NCBI GenBank assembly: GCA_013396915.1
Contig: VWZL01000812.1
Span: 220,081 to 284,080, forward strand
DNA from: Stercorarius parasiticus
Lineage: Eukaryota > Chordata > Aves > Charadriiformes > Stercorariidae
Direction: 5' to 3'
Length of the DNA stretch: 64,000 bases
Below, piece by piece: positions 25,328 to 38,425 of this stretch (position 1 is the first letter of the stretch; each line of letters opens with the position of its first letter). The notes below the pieces were generated by a model. That model did no database searches and was not told the origin of the DNA. It was given only the letters and a program-made list of their open reading frames with translations. Position numbers and translations under genes: made by a program.

Positions 25328-27128
25328 AATTAATTTCCATCACGTAAAATTGCTGAGCTTTGCAGGCAGTATGTGCTTTCATTTCAAAAGCTGTCTCTAC
25401 CTTTTATTAAGTGTCGGACTGAATCTATGTGGACTGAAATATATCTAAACATATATATCTTCATGACTTCATGATCTATTTTAATCTGTAGTACTAGAAA
25501 TATCCATGGAATTGAAAACCCATTTTTATTAGCTGAAAACTTAAAAATTTTCATTCCCCTGCAAGATATGCATGATATTTGCATGTTCTCACAACCTCAT
25601 ATTCTCAGAGTTTATGTCTAAAATGAACTCAAATGATCTTCTCAGTATAACTTAGTGCATATTGTACCACAGAAATGGTAGCTCCTGAAATTGAGGTATT
25701 TTCAGTTCACAACAATGGGTAATTTAACTAGAACTTCTTCTCGAAGTTATAACACATCTTGCCTTAAAGGTTACAAGTGATGAAGCACTTATAAGTTGAA
25801 ATTCTGAAATTCTTTTTCAGAAGATAATTACAGTGTCTGTTAAAAATTTTCCTTTTATTCTCATCTAGTGAAATGTTATACAAGCCATTAGATGTCAGTG
25901 TATTAAAAGAACTCAGACTCAATGGTCATTTAAACCTTGACGCAAAGCTGCCTATCTGTCTGACTTGCATCCTAGAAATTGCTTCTTTTTTTTTTAAAAA
26001 AAAACCAAACCAACCCAAACATATATTTTCTTTGAAACGTGTCTTGCAGTACATTTAAAAGCCAGGACATTCATTAAGAATGCGAAAAAGAGGCAGCTAC
26101 ACCCATGTATATGCCTTCCCTTTGGCACAAGGCAGTGTTTAGAGTAAATAGGAACAAGAAACATACTTTTATCTTAATTAAATGACAATTAAGAGAGTTC
26201 CTCCAGGTACCTAGGCAGATGCTTGCAAAGCTGTAACTTCATGGCTTGTTGACGGTCGTTGTGGCTCTTAGCTCTCACTCTTAAAGTTCTAAGCCACAAA
26301 GGTGCTGAAGAAATGTTTGTCTAACACATGGTTTGATTATAAAAATGTGTCTCTCTTTCAGGACCCTGGAGATATTAGTGCAAAGACACAGTTCAGTGGA
26401 CCTAAAGATATACACAGGAATGATGCTGGCAATTTTATTATCCTGAAAGTACTGAAAGCCAAATAACATCCTGAATATTTTTTTTTTATTTTATTACTTA
26501 GAAAAATGCCTTTGGAGAAAACAAAATTCATCTGTGACTAGACAGTGGTTTTACACAGAGCATTAGCTTTTAGCATAATTATACTGGGTCAGAATCTGTC
26601 TGACCATCTGCTGGATGGAGAGGTTGTACAGCAAAAAAGGACAAAAGAGCAAGTCAAACATTTTTTCTCTGTGAAACCCAGACAGGCAACACACAAACCT
26701 GAAGTCTAGGCAAAACAGTAGCTCACACTTTCCCTCCTTCCTGTGCTGGATTTAGCTTCATTATGAGGTGAGGAGTATGAGTATGGAGATTATGGGGCAT
26801 TAGTGCTTTGTGTACGTAAGGAGAATCAAATTATGAGTACTGTTTCATGATTCCCATCATTTTACTTAGTTAGTTGGACACACATTTGTGTAAATTTTAT
26901 AAAGACATGTACAGACCACTATCTGTATCCCGCTAGAAGAGGCAGCACATCTCTACAAAACATGCTACATCTCAGCCTCTTTTTTGTACAAACCTGATTT
27001 GTGTAAACATTGACAAAGTCTGGAAAAGTTTTTGCATTTTCCACCATAGGGATATAAAATGTGAACAGCAATGTTTTCTGTTTTTCTCAGGGCAAAATTG
27101 CAGGCACAGCTGATGAAGCAAGTGCAGT
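25328..27128. other. Unannotated AT-rich sequence
   Basis: No supportable gene. A T-run flipping to an A/C-rich tract lies at 25985-26020. The remaining short frames have no recognisable content. Confidence 0.6.
25985..26020. repeat. Poly-T followed by poly-A and AACC units
   Basis: Eleven T, then nine A, then CCAAACCAACCCAAAC. The T-to-A switch could form a small hairpin. Confidence 0.85.
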
Positions 27129-27181
27129 AAAAAACCCCAACCAACCAAACCAACCAAATAAATAAACAAAACAACCCCCCA
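27129..27181. repeat. A/C-rich simple tract (AACC and AAAT units)
   Basis: An A run passes into CCCCAACCAACC, AAATAAATAAAC and finally six C residues. Confidence 0.9.
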
Positions 27182-27583
27182 GATTTTGCCCTTCAGTCTA
27201 CAGTAATAAGGAAGGGTAGTCATTTCATTTCATCTTATATATTAGGTTCTACCTTAGGGCAAAAGGAGAACTCTAGCAAATTGTGAAAGAGTTGGGTTTT
27301 TCAGCTTTGTTCTGTTCAAAGGCTTCCTTATTCCCATTTGAGGATAAAGATATCCTCAGACTCCATTTTCTTACTTGAAACTTCAATGATACAACTTCTG
27401 AGACTAAAGACTCAACGTATTATTTGTAACCAAACAGAAGTTACTTTTTTCCTGATCCTCTCATAAATTATACATTTCCTTTTTTTTTCTTTTTATTTAC
27501 TTATATATTCAGTTTTTGTCTTTACTTTGTGTTCATCATCATAGCCCAAAGTTTCATTCAGTTACTCACTACTATGTCTATGA
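27182..27583. other. Unannotated sequence before the large CR1
   Basis: No gene or recognised repeat. A T-rich run lies at about 27479-27494. Confidence 0.55.
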
Positions 27584-29461
27584 GGCTATGTAGGGAGAAA
27601 ATCAGAAAGGCCGAAGCCCAACTAGAACATAACCTGTCTTTGGATGCTAAGGACAATTTAAAAAGTTTCTATAAATGCATTAATAATAAAAGGAGTACTA
27701 AAGGGAATCTCCATCCTTTATCAGATGAAGGCGGTAACATGGTGACAAAGGATGAGGAGAAGGCTGAGGTACTTAATGCCTTCTTTGCCTCAGTCTGAAG
27801 TAGTAGAATTAGTACCCTGAGTATCCAGACCCCTGAGCCTGTAGATAGCATTAGGGAGAAGAATGAAGCCCCCGTAATCCAAAGGGAGATGGTGAGGGAC
27901 CTGCTACAGCACCTAGAGATACACAAGTCTATGGGGCCTGATAGGATCCACCCGAGGGTACTGAGGGAGCTGGCAGAAGTGCTCGCCAAGCCACTTCCCA
28001 TCATTTACTGGCAGTACTGTCTAAACAGGGAGGTCACAGTTGGGTGGCAGCTAGCAAATGTGATGCCCATCCATAAGAATGGCCGCAAGGAGGATCTGGG
28101 GAACTACAGGCCTCTCAGTCTGACCTCAGTGCTGGGGAAGGTTATGGGACAGATCATACTGAGTGCCATTACGCAGCACATGAAGGACAACCAGGCGATC
28201 ATGACCAGTCAGCATGGGTTCATGAAGGGCAGGTCCTGCTTGACTAATCTGATCTCCTATGACAAAGTGACCCACTTGGTGGATGAGGGAAAGGCTGTGG
28301 ATGTTGTCTACCTGGGCTTTAGTAAGGCCTTTGACACCGTTTCCCACAACATTCTCCTGGAGAAACTGGCTGCCCATGGCTTGGATGGGAGTACTCTTCA
28401 CTGCATAAAAATCTGTCTGGGCTGGCCGAGAGAGTGGTGACGAATGAAGTTAAATCCAGTTGGTTGCCAGTCACAAGTGGTGTTCCCCAGGGCTTGGTAT
28501 TGGGGCCTGTTCTCTTTAATATCTTTATCAATGATCTGGACAAGGGGATTGAGAGCACCCTCAGTTTGCAGATGACACCAAGTTGGGTGGGAGTGTTGAT
28601 CTGCTTGAGGGTAGAAAGGCTTTGCAGAGAGATCTGAACAAGCGGGATCAATGGGCCGAGGCCAATGGTATGAGATTCAACAAGGTCAAGTGCCGAGTCC
28701 TGCACTTGAGTCACAACAACCCCACGCAGCGTTACAAGCTTGGGGAAGAGTGGCTAGAGAGCTGTCTGGCAGAAAAGGTCCTGGGGGTGTTGTTCGACTG
28801 ACGGCTGAATATAGGCCAGCAGTGTGCCCAGGTGGCCAAGAAGGCCAGCAGTGTCCCGGCCTGTATCAGGAATAATGTGGTGAGTAGGACTAGGGAAGTG
28901 ATTGTCCCCCCATACTCAGCACTGGTGAGGTCCCACCTCGAGTACTGTGTCCAGTTTTGGGCCCCTCACTACAAGAAGACATTGAGGTGCTGGAGCAGGT
29001 CCAAAGAAGGGCAACGAAGCTGATGAGGGCTCTAGAGCACAAGTCTTATGAGGACCAGCTAAGGGAGCTGGGATTGTTTAGCCTGGAGAAAAGGAGGCTG
29101 AGGGGAGACCTTATTGCTCTCTACAGTTACCTGAAAGGAGGTTGTAGAGAGGAGGGGGTTGGTCTCTTCTCCCAAGTAGCAGGCGATAGGACAAGAGGAA
29201 ATGGCCTCAAGTTGTGCCAGGGGAGGTTTAGATTAGATATTAGGAGAAATTTTTACACTGAAAGGGTTGTTAAGCATGGGAACAGGCAGCCCAGGGAACT
29301 TGTGGAATCGTCATCTCTGAAGGTGTTTAAAAGATGGGTAGACATAGTGCTTAGCAATATAGTTTAGTGATGGGTTTTGTCAGAGTCAGGTCGATGTTTG
29401 GACTCAATGATCTGAAAGGTCCCTTACAACCTGGACAATTATATGATTCTATGATTCTATG
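27584..29461 (+). mobile_element. CR1 LINE, 5'-truncated copy with most of ORF2 (plus strand)
   Basis: The remnant starts in the endonuclease-RT linker (REKIRKAEAQLE) and runs through the reverse transcriptase. Visible motifs in order are GPDRIHPRVLRELAEVLAKP, LGNYRPLSLTSVLGKVM, QHGFMKGRSCLTNLISYDKV, motif [19 protein letters not shown], motif [21 protein letters not shown] and motif C FADD, then [20 protein letters not shown] and [20 protein letters not shown]. The ORF2 stop is at about 29366, followed by the 3' UTR and an ATGATTCTATGATTCTATGA tail. Damage: a stop at 27796; motif A reads YLGF where the family has YLDF, so a catalytic Asp is Gly; a stop near 28438 and a frame change before 28480; FADD is out of frame with motif B, consistent with a few-base loss near 28563; a stop at 28799. 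It is not able to transpose. ORF1 and the endonuclease are absent. Confidence 0.97.
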
Positions 29462-32400
29462 ACTACTCTTCCTCTGTACTATTCCTTGTGTTTTCTCAGA
29501 TTTGAGCTGTAAACAAGTGTACAAGTGAGATGCTCATTTTCTTCTAGGTTGCTAGTCCACTTCTCCTCTACCACACGTTACCCATTATTCTTATGAGAAA
29601 TTCCACTTAGCCAGTGGCATTTCTGTCATCCTCTACCTTTAAGGAGTACATAACTTTCCTGCTGCTTGTCCACTGTAAGGCGGCCTGTTTTTTTTTCTTT
29701 CTTTGTTTATTTTTTCCCCCTGAATATGGATTATAATATTGACTGAAGTTTATTATACTTACCCATATTTATTAGATTTCATTAACTCCTGCATCAAGCT
29801 AAGTGTGTCTTTCTGTCTCGGGTAACATTTCTTATTTTGGTCGATTAGCCATTGTGTCTCCTGTACTAAAATACTATTCACACTTCAGATGATTCAGACT
29901 GGAGAACGTCCTTTAGTTTGCTTTAGTAAAGCTACGTGTAGAACTCCAATTAGTGATTTATTCCAAATCCTTATCTGGGCTTCTTTTAGCCTTCCTTTTA
30001 GACCTAAAGAAAAAACAGAGAAAAAAAAAAACAAAACAAAACCAAAAATGAACAATGTATCAAAAGCCTTGTCCAATAAAATTAGGGGAAGGGAAGAGAA
30101 TATTTTGGGTTTTTAAAGGCTTCAATAGATGTCCAGAACTAGTTATTTTGAGAATGACCATGACCACACACAAGATAATTCAAGAAAAATAGCTTCACAG
30201 TTGTACAAGAAGTCAGTCAAGAAGTAATGCTTTCACTGCATCATTGGTCCAATAATAGATACATTTTTGTTGTGTTCAAAGAAGTATATTGTCACTTGTA
30301 CAAATCATTGTGATATCTATTGCTCACAAAGAGATTGGAGCAAGCTTGTTTGTTTGTTTGGGTGGTTGCATGTGTGTTTTGTTTTCCCTGAAATATCTAA
30401 TGCTTTTGCAAGTATGTTCTTTGTGGAAGACAGAGGGAGAGGACAGAGAATAAAACAGGGGGGAAAAAAAGAGAAAAAAAGGACAAAAAAAAGCAGCTAA
30501 GGAATAGAAGGGTTGGGCAATTACTGTAACTACTGTAGCATGTTATCCTATTACTGCTAAGTACAAAAGTTTCTGAGCTTTTGCTTCCAAAATGTCATGT
30601 CAGACAAGACCTGGATTACAGCTAAAATTTTTTAATCTTTAGACTAGAGAAGTCCAACATTTTTATAATAGGATGTGAGCAGTGATACTCTATTGTCAAT
30701 GACACTGCTACAGCTTTTCATTTAACTTTGGCACTAGCTGCATTTTGTGTCTGACATTTGGTGTAGCGAGTTATTTAAACTTAATCTTCAGGAAATTATT
30801 ATTAACAATATATTTCTATGAGATCCTATTTTAAACAGTGCTTGTAATCAATTTATATAGTTTAACATGGGCATATAAAGTGATTTGTAACCCATATTCC
30901 TGCCATATTTGATGTTTTGCAGGAACTCCTTAACTAAACAAAGCCAAATATGCCTAGTACTAGAGATGAAACCCCAAACACTTCAGGGCTTATTAGTGGT
31001 TCTGTATTTACTTGGAATCATTCACAGTGTGATCTAATAAGAATTTCAATACTGCAGGGCAAGAATTTCAAAACCTGTTGAAGTCAATAGAAAGCCAAAA
31101 CTGATGGACAAAGATCAGTAGGTCTTTGTAGTGAAAACATTAGCCCTAACATATTGGTTAAATTTGAAATTGTATGTTTACATTCTCTCTACTTATATGC
31201 TCTGCTTGGTAACAATTAGACACAGTGGGGCAAATTCCATCGTCTGTTATTGAAGACACCTGTCAAAGATGTACCAAATCAAAGTAAAATGTGTCTGAGA
31301 GAAAGTATAAACAGGAAGAAAAATAAACATTGGTGATTAAGACCACCACATCAGAATTTGAGGAGAATAATTAATTCTTCTATTCTGCTTTTTTTTTTTA
31401 GCTTTTTTTTTTTTTCCACCCAGGGTGAGCATCTTGGTCACATACATACATCTTCTGAACTACTAGATGATAAGAAGTAGTTATAGAGAAAAAAAGGTAA
31501 TGCAGAAGATTTATGAGTTTTATTGCTTGCTTCAAAGTGTATTAAGTTAATGAGGACCAGTTTAGTGCATATGTGAATTTGATTTTTTTTTTCAGATTTA
31601 AGTGGCTTATATATCAAACCCAAAATAATTGGCACCTAATAAAAGAGGCACCCACCCTATGCTTTCTTTGTTTCTTCTGTTTTCCTTTCCTCGCTTTTCT
31701 TCTCTTGTCTTTCTTCTCTGATAAAGTCTGTAGAAGAGACATACTTTGAAGTACATTAAAAAATTTTCATCATTGATTATGTCATTCAGGGAGAAGAGTG
31801 TTCCAAATCAAATGGATCACTACAAAGGTTGAAAACACCCCAAAGCAAGCAGAACATGAGTATGGATCACTGAAAAATGGTAGACTATGCTGCCACCCAA
31901 AGGCTCTGTTGAATAAATTGGTTGCTTTTATAATATACTAATATAAGTTTCCAGGTGGAATAAAGATTTAGTAAGTTATTCCTTGGTTGGTAGTTATCAT
32001 GACTGATGTGCCAGCATCAGTAATTTTATAAAGATTTTGTGTGCTTTATTTTAGTTGTGAAGTGGCTTGTGGCTCTTTTGAAATAATATTTTTTTAAATT
32101 ATTAAAAACCACTTTCATATTTCTCTTTGACTTTTGTCAGCTAATGTTTTTTATTAAGGCGCTATCTGCCTTGTATTTAATAATAAGGTTTTCACATTCT
32201 ATAACTTTCTCTTTTCACCAAGCAAAGGGTATAACATGGTATCCACTTGAGTAGAACTGGTTGTATCCTTTTGGAAAGAACATTTTAGTTGTCTCTCAGT
32301 TGTACAGAATGATTGATCTGGATCCCGTTTGATAACTTACAAACAGTTCATCTCCTTATTTTTTTATGGGTGTTTTCTTGTCCACAACATATGCATGTCT

Positions 32401-34254
32401 AATTTGCCTAAGTGTGACATATGGCTTTCCAGAATACTCGTTTTGTCTGGAAGCTTAAGTGTTGTAGCTAGATTTGGAAATCCTGCTCCACTCTTTCTTC
32501 TACTGTGTCATTGAGTGATTGTATGCCGTATAATTTGACAACCTCCTCTATCAGCTCATCAGTATAACCTGCAACATGCATAATAATTACAGCTTCATTT
32601 CAGGAAATACATGAGAAAGGGTCAGAAATGTGTCAATCTGTCTAACTACTTCTTCCATCACATCTGTTTTACTTAGTAGTTGGACAGAGTGGGACTGCCT
32701 TATAAAATAATAATGCATTTTTAGAACTGGGGTAATCTTTTATGCTGTCACAGTGCTCATTCAATGTTATTCTATAACCTGTCTTTTTGAGGATTTCCTT
32801 ATAAAATGTGGTATTTCAATAATATTATATGAAAATCAATATGACCACATTACCATAAACACAGAGTTGTCCTCCACCAAGGCTTGAATTATATCAATAC
32901 AGGATAAAAAGTTTGGTGTAAAAGTTCTGTGTGAAATTTAGCATTATTTAGTGGGCCACAGTTAATGTTAACATTTCAATCATAAATGATTTGCAGGTTT
33001 TTAAAGTTTGTTACAGAGACCTGCTATGTTATAAACGTATCACCAGAGGTACATATGTAGATGCATAAAAAACACAATGTATTTATTTGCTTTCTGGAGT
33101 ATATAATAATTGATTTCATGAAATGTCTTTAGCAAGTTTATTAACTTTTTTTGTGAATATGACTTTGATAGGAAGTATTGCCTCTAATGGTTTTTTGTGT
33201 ACACAAATTGCATCATTGCTATTTAATAACTGGTCATTAAATAATATTTTCCAAGTTTTTCAAAAGATCATTTTTTTAAACATTAGACTTCATTGTCTTG
33301 TCAATTATACAATAGCTAGACATGCATATCCATCATAAGCACTGTGCAATTTGTATTAGAATTTTTCATGTTATCCCTACAATTGAGGCAAAACTTACTT
33401 GTTGTCTGATACATATTAGGAAATGCTGAAGAAAATATTACATGTGTTGGTTCTTTATATTTCTTAAACTTTCAAATTCAATTGCTTTTTTTGTAAGTAA
33501 AAGATCAAAGATGACTTACAGAAGCAGGAAAAGCGAGTTGTAATTCATTGTAATTCAAGTCCATTAACTAGTATATGCAAATACTCCTCAGAAATTGACA
33601 GAGCCTACAGCCTGTAGAGAGAACTTCTAAGCGTACTTGAAATTAGAGCCCTTTAAAACAAAGGTGCATTCAGGGGAAACTATCTTTCTCACAATAAAGC
33701 TGCAGAAAGAAAAGCTGACGTTGCAATAGACTTGTCAGAACTATTTTATAAGAGGTGATCTGTTTTCCATCTGATGAGAAAGCTAATGTCAAGGACACTG
33801 TCCAACTTGGCATTTTTGTCAAAGGTTTCAGAGAAAAAATTAGTTTTAAAGAAAAGCAAGCTTCTTTTTCAGATTTTGATTTACACTGCGCAACAAAAAT
33901 GTTAAATGTTACAATGAGAAAGGTGATGAAAAACTGTCTTCAAGAGGTTTGGTTTTGTATGAGTCCCTGTGATAGAAAAACAAAATTTGGCGTATTTTTC
34001 TTTTTCATTGGGACAAAAAAGAAGTCAGAGACAAGTAACAAAAAGTGAACTATGTGCTATGTTTTGGATATGTTTATTAAAATATATTGATATGCTATAT
34101 CAAAGAAGCATCAAACAGTGATGGGAGTGAGCCTTGTATAAATATTTACAGACAACTAAATAGTCTGAATCCCAAATCTGAATCACATTGGTGACCAAAT
34201 TCTTATTCCCTTGAATTTTACTTCACATAAGCAAGCATATTAGAATCAAATTCT

Positions 34255-34304
34255 GGGGGGTTTTTTGTTTTTTTTTTTGGTTTTTTTTATTTTATCTTTT
34301 TTTT
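34255..34304. repeat. G6 followed by T/G-rich tract (inverse of the A/C-rich type)
   Basis: GGGGGG, then long T runs with GG interruptions. Read on the minus strand it is A-rich with CC interruptions, matching the A/C tracts elsewhere in the window. Confidence 0.85.
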
Positions 34305-36031
34305 CCATGGCACTATTTCAGACCGGGAACATGAACCAGGACATAATGCCATATTTTGTTATTCAAAAGTTGCTGAGTTGAAAGCATGCAGGTAAGAACT
34401 TCTCTGAATTGTACAATGGAGAATATGGTACCTTAGAAACTGACTGTGTGATATTCTACAGAACCAAAAAAAAAAAGTACAGGATATTCTTTGAAAAAAA
34501 CAACCAACATCCTAGTTTGATTCTCCCACAGCCTTTTCTGTTGGGCTAAAATTTCTAGTTCTCATTCTTAGACTAATACCTTGATCAAAAATTCATTATG
34601 CCCAAAAAATCAGACTGAATTTTCTTTTTTCCTTCAGAATTTTATCATTTGATTAATTCTACACTGAACACCAATCTCCTTATAACAGATATGTTTTTCA
34701 GCAAGCAGAAAAAATATTTTACAATGATGTGACTTGAAATCAATAAAGTATGTTGATTTCATATCATCAGATCTGATATTTTGTTACAGTTGAACAACAC
34801 TGAATTCATTCTTGAGCCATAGGATGAAAGCATATGCAATTTTCATTCTCTTAAGAGAGCAAGGATTTTTGGAGTTGGTAATAGTGATGCTGTAAATTGG
34901 ACTAATGGCAGTAATTGTACTTTGTTTTGATTCATTGATAAAATTTTTATGAACTTAACAATAAACTCTTAGTTTGTATACATGGTGTGTTCACTATTGC
35001 CTGTAACAGGATTTTTGATGGAACAGATGGACCTGTCTTCTTTCCTAGGAATATCAAGTCCACACATTAAGAATGTAATTCAGAAACAAACTTTAAAGTC
35101 AAGGATAACATATACTAGCAAGTTCCTCTGTATTCTTCATTTTTAATTCATGTTTTTAATGCAGGAATCATCAAACAGCTAATTAACAACCTTTTAGACT
35201 TTAAAACATATTTGTGCTTATCAAGCCTAACTCAAATGACCCACAATTAATTGTAACAACTCACTACCATGGTTACAAAGGTTCTGGATCAAATTCTTTG
35301 CTTCCCCACAAATTCCCACTCATTTTGAGATTAATTGTGGAAATGGATAGTTAAATATTCATCTTTATGATAAAAATATATAAAATGCCTAAAGGCAAAA
35401 ATTAAGGGAAAATTGGTAGTCAGGAATTAGTCAGCTTTGTTCAAGCCTTGCTGTACATATCAAGTGATTCTGTACTACTCTGTAGTAGAGTTAATCATAA
35501 AATTAACATAGTGATAAGTCCTTATGCTCCAGAACAATAAAAATTAAACAGTGTCCTGCTTTGTCTAGTGCTGTTTTTTTAAAGGGCTTTCATAGCATTT
35601 TCCTGTTCTGCTCTTGACTGAGACAGTATTCTTTGCTTCTGAAAAATGTTACAAACTATTGCCAACTTGGTTAATGTTAAAATCACAAATAAATCAGACC
35701 TTTCGCTCCCACAGCTCCCTCAAATGAAAAGGAATCTTCCTGATTTAAACAGATTTGTAGCTCTTTGCCTACTTCCTCAGCAGGCGTGTTGGAAATGACC
35801 CCACACATTTCGTCAAGGACTCACTCAAATGTGGCCAAAATCACTCTGGTTGGACTTCCAGTACTTTATAGTCTAAGAGACATACCGTGTTGTTGTTTAC
35901 ACACCACTGCTTATCAAATATATGAAACCACTTACAGAACTTTCATGAAATGCTTTCTCTGTGATGAAGTTAAAGCCAAATGTTGGTCCTCCGATTCGAT
36001 AAAAAATACAAGTAATTTTTTTTTTTTCATG

Positions 36032-36065
36032 ATACCTTTAATGGATTCATACCTTTAATGGATTG
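36032..36065. repeat. 17-bp tandem duplication
   Basis: ATACCTTTAATGGATTC at 36032-36048 is followed by ATACCTTTAATGGATTG at 36049-36065. A partial third start (ATACC) follows. An 11-T run sits just before it. Confidence 0.9.
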
Positions 36066-36445
36066 ATACCACGTAAGTATGTCAGATATCTCATACTGCT
36101 CTCTTTCTCTGTACAGTGCTATGTTTGAGTAGTGTTATTACTCAGTAATATACTTAAGGTGCTTTTCTTAGTCTTTTTAAAAAATGTTCCTTAAATACAT
36201 AAAATGATTTTGTAAGTATGTAGACTCATTCAAGCCTCTGTTTCTCCCAGTGTTTGTTCTTTCCTCTAATCATATATGTTAAAGCAGACAAGAGTAGCCA
36301 TCTTCTTGTGCTCAGTACTTTAAATGATTTTAACAAGGGAGAGTCTACACTTCAAAGGGCTACAGAATAAACAGTATAAGATTCTACAGAATAACCAAGA
36401 GTTTATTTTACAGACAAGCCCTAAGTATGTCATTAAGCACATAAG

Positions 36446-36537
36446 AGATTTTCAAAAGCAACTAAGCAGATTAGTTATCTAACTCCCATTGACTTTAGGA
36501 TAGTCAGATGTCTTTGGGAGCTGTGAAATTGAAAATA
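36446..36537. repeat. Decayed palindromic amniote repeat (MITE-like), tentative
   Basis: The sequence runs GATTTTCAAAAGCAACTAAG, then TATCTAACTCCCATTGACTT, and ends GTGAAATTGAAAAT. The arm ends ATTTTCAA and TTGAAAAT are inverted, and the centre CTAACTCCCATTGACTTT matches, from memory, a widespread amniote palindromic non-autonomous DNA repeat. The right arm is heavily decayed. Confidence 0.5.
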
Positions 36538-38383
36538 TGACAAGACAGATGGTATCTGAATTACCAGAATGGAGTGACATCTCTAATACCACATCAAAAA
36601 CCTGATCTATTTGGGTGGTGGGGAATAAAAGTTGGTTGGGCAGAAGTGAAAGATTTGTGGAAAGATGGAGTAATTTAAAGAGTAATTAATGAAATCTGTG
36701 CATGTAAGGTATTAATCAAACCCTTAATGTATTATAAATACACTATGACGAATACCATGGCAATTGCATAAAGTTAGGATAGAGCTCTCCAAGACTGTCT
36801 CTTTTATCCAATGTGATTTACTTCATGAAAGTTTATAAACAATGACAACAGAGAAAATTAAATAAAAATCAGTAAGAAAAGCTTATCACAGGTAACAGAA
36901 GATGACAATTTCATCTTATGGTAGAGGAGCTAGCTCAAAACTAAGGACAAAATGCTACCGCAAAGGAAGGGACTTGGTAAATATCTGTGTGCAGTATTTT
37001 GTGGTCTACCAATTTGACACGCTGTGGAAATCACACAAGTAGCACCTGAATAAAACAGGTCTATCAGACAGAAATTTTTTTGGTGTTATATTCAGTGAAA
37101 TAAGTATGCTCTTAGCTCCCAAATAGTGTCCAGATGAGACCATGCTCAAAGATTTTTCCTTTGCTTAAAGCTTTCTTCAATGCCAAGGTGATTTTCTGTC
37201 TAAGATATGACTCCCACCATTTCAATGAGCATTGGATCAGACACTGGAAATTTTCTCACTGTGCAATATTTATTTGACTGTAAAACTACCCACTGCATTC
37301 GGTACGATCAGTAGGATCTTAAATTTGCAATGCCGTTTTTAAAAACAAATTAAAAAGCAATCCAAATCTTCAAGTTTAAATATTTAAAATAAGAGATCAC
37401 TAAGATCACTACCTGACAATCCACAGAGACTACCACCTCCTTCTTCCCTTTCTTTTCTGGTCATCTTCTTTTCTCTCAGTGTTAAGGTCCATACACACAT
37501 GATTTTCATAATAATAATCTATTTCTCTGTGTTTTCCAACTGAAGACCGTCTGTCTCTATACATATGTATGTAAATCTGGTTGAATACTGCTTCAAATTT
37601 TTCCCTATTACAATAGTATTTTATAAACAGGCAAAAAAAACCCATATAAAAAAGGGCAAAGCCTTCATAGTGAAACACTCAACAACTTCATGTCCTGTAT
37701 GCTAACTCCATGGTCTACAAATTATATCTTCTTTCTGTCAGATACATCTGTTATTCTTGCAAAATTAAATGAAAACGTAGAGCATGGGAAAAAATGAGAA
37801 ATGGAATAAAAGCAGAGTTTTTCTGAGCTGATCCATTTGGCTTGAAACCACAGCCTCTTCACTATAGCAGGTCTCATTTGTAAGAAAGCTTCAAGAGCGT
37901 AGCCTTCAAATAAGATATGGAAACCAGAGTTTTGTCCCCACTTCCCCTGTAAATATGTTCTCATCCACATCGCTAATGGGCCACATCACTGACGAATTTG
38001 GCCTAATCTCCTCACTACTGATGTTCTGTGAATACCTGGGGATACATGGAAAGCTGGAGGTACTTATGCTACTCTTACTTGAAGGTCGCTCATGACATAG
38101 TGTTCGCCTGGGCACAAGCTGAATCTAGATGTGCTGTATTTCAGGAAAGCATCCAGCCTTCAGACTGAAGAATCATTTAATCTTTTATTTTTTTTTTTGC
38201 AAATTTTGGTGTATTTTGCACATAAATCCATAAGGTTTTGCTTAGAGTCTGTCATTTAAAAAACAGGATCCCTGTTTGAGCATAGTCACTAACGGTTTGG
38301 ACACAGATCCAAGTGAAGAGAAGTTTCATGAAACTACCTTGAAAAAAAGCTGTCATAGCTCCAGCTTTTCTTTCACAAGATCT

Positions 38384-38425
38384 CCCCGGCCCACCCACAC
38401 CCACCCCCCCAAAAAAAAACCAACA
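38384..38425. repeat. C-rich then A-rich simple tract
   Basis: CCCCGGCCCACCCACACCCA followed by CCCCCCC and nine A. It belongs with the other A/C tracts of the window. Confidence 0.8.

Larger units (their letters stand above)
29462..36445. other. Unannotated AT-rich sequence
   Basis: About 7 kb with no supportable gene. It contains A/C or purine-rich runs at 30010-30048 and 30457-30495, poly-T at 31388-31416, a G6/T-rich tract at 34255-34304 and a small tandem duplication at 36032-36065. Open frames such as 33755-34048 and 35765-36058 have no recognisable domain. Confidence 0.6.

Noticed and set aside
27529..29367. Host gene reading of the open frames
   Set aside because: They are successive frames of one damaged CR1 ORF2.
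35765..36058. 97-codon open frame with several Cys residues
   Set aside because: Cys spacing matches no zinc-binding motif, and the frame runs into a poly-T run and a 17-bp duplication.
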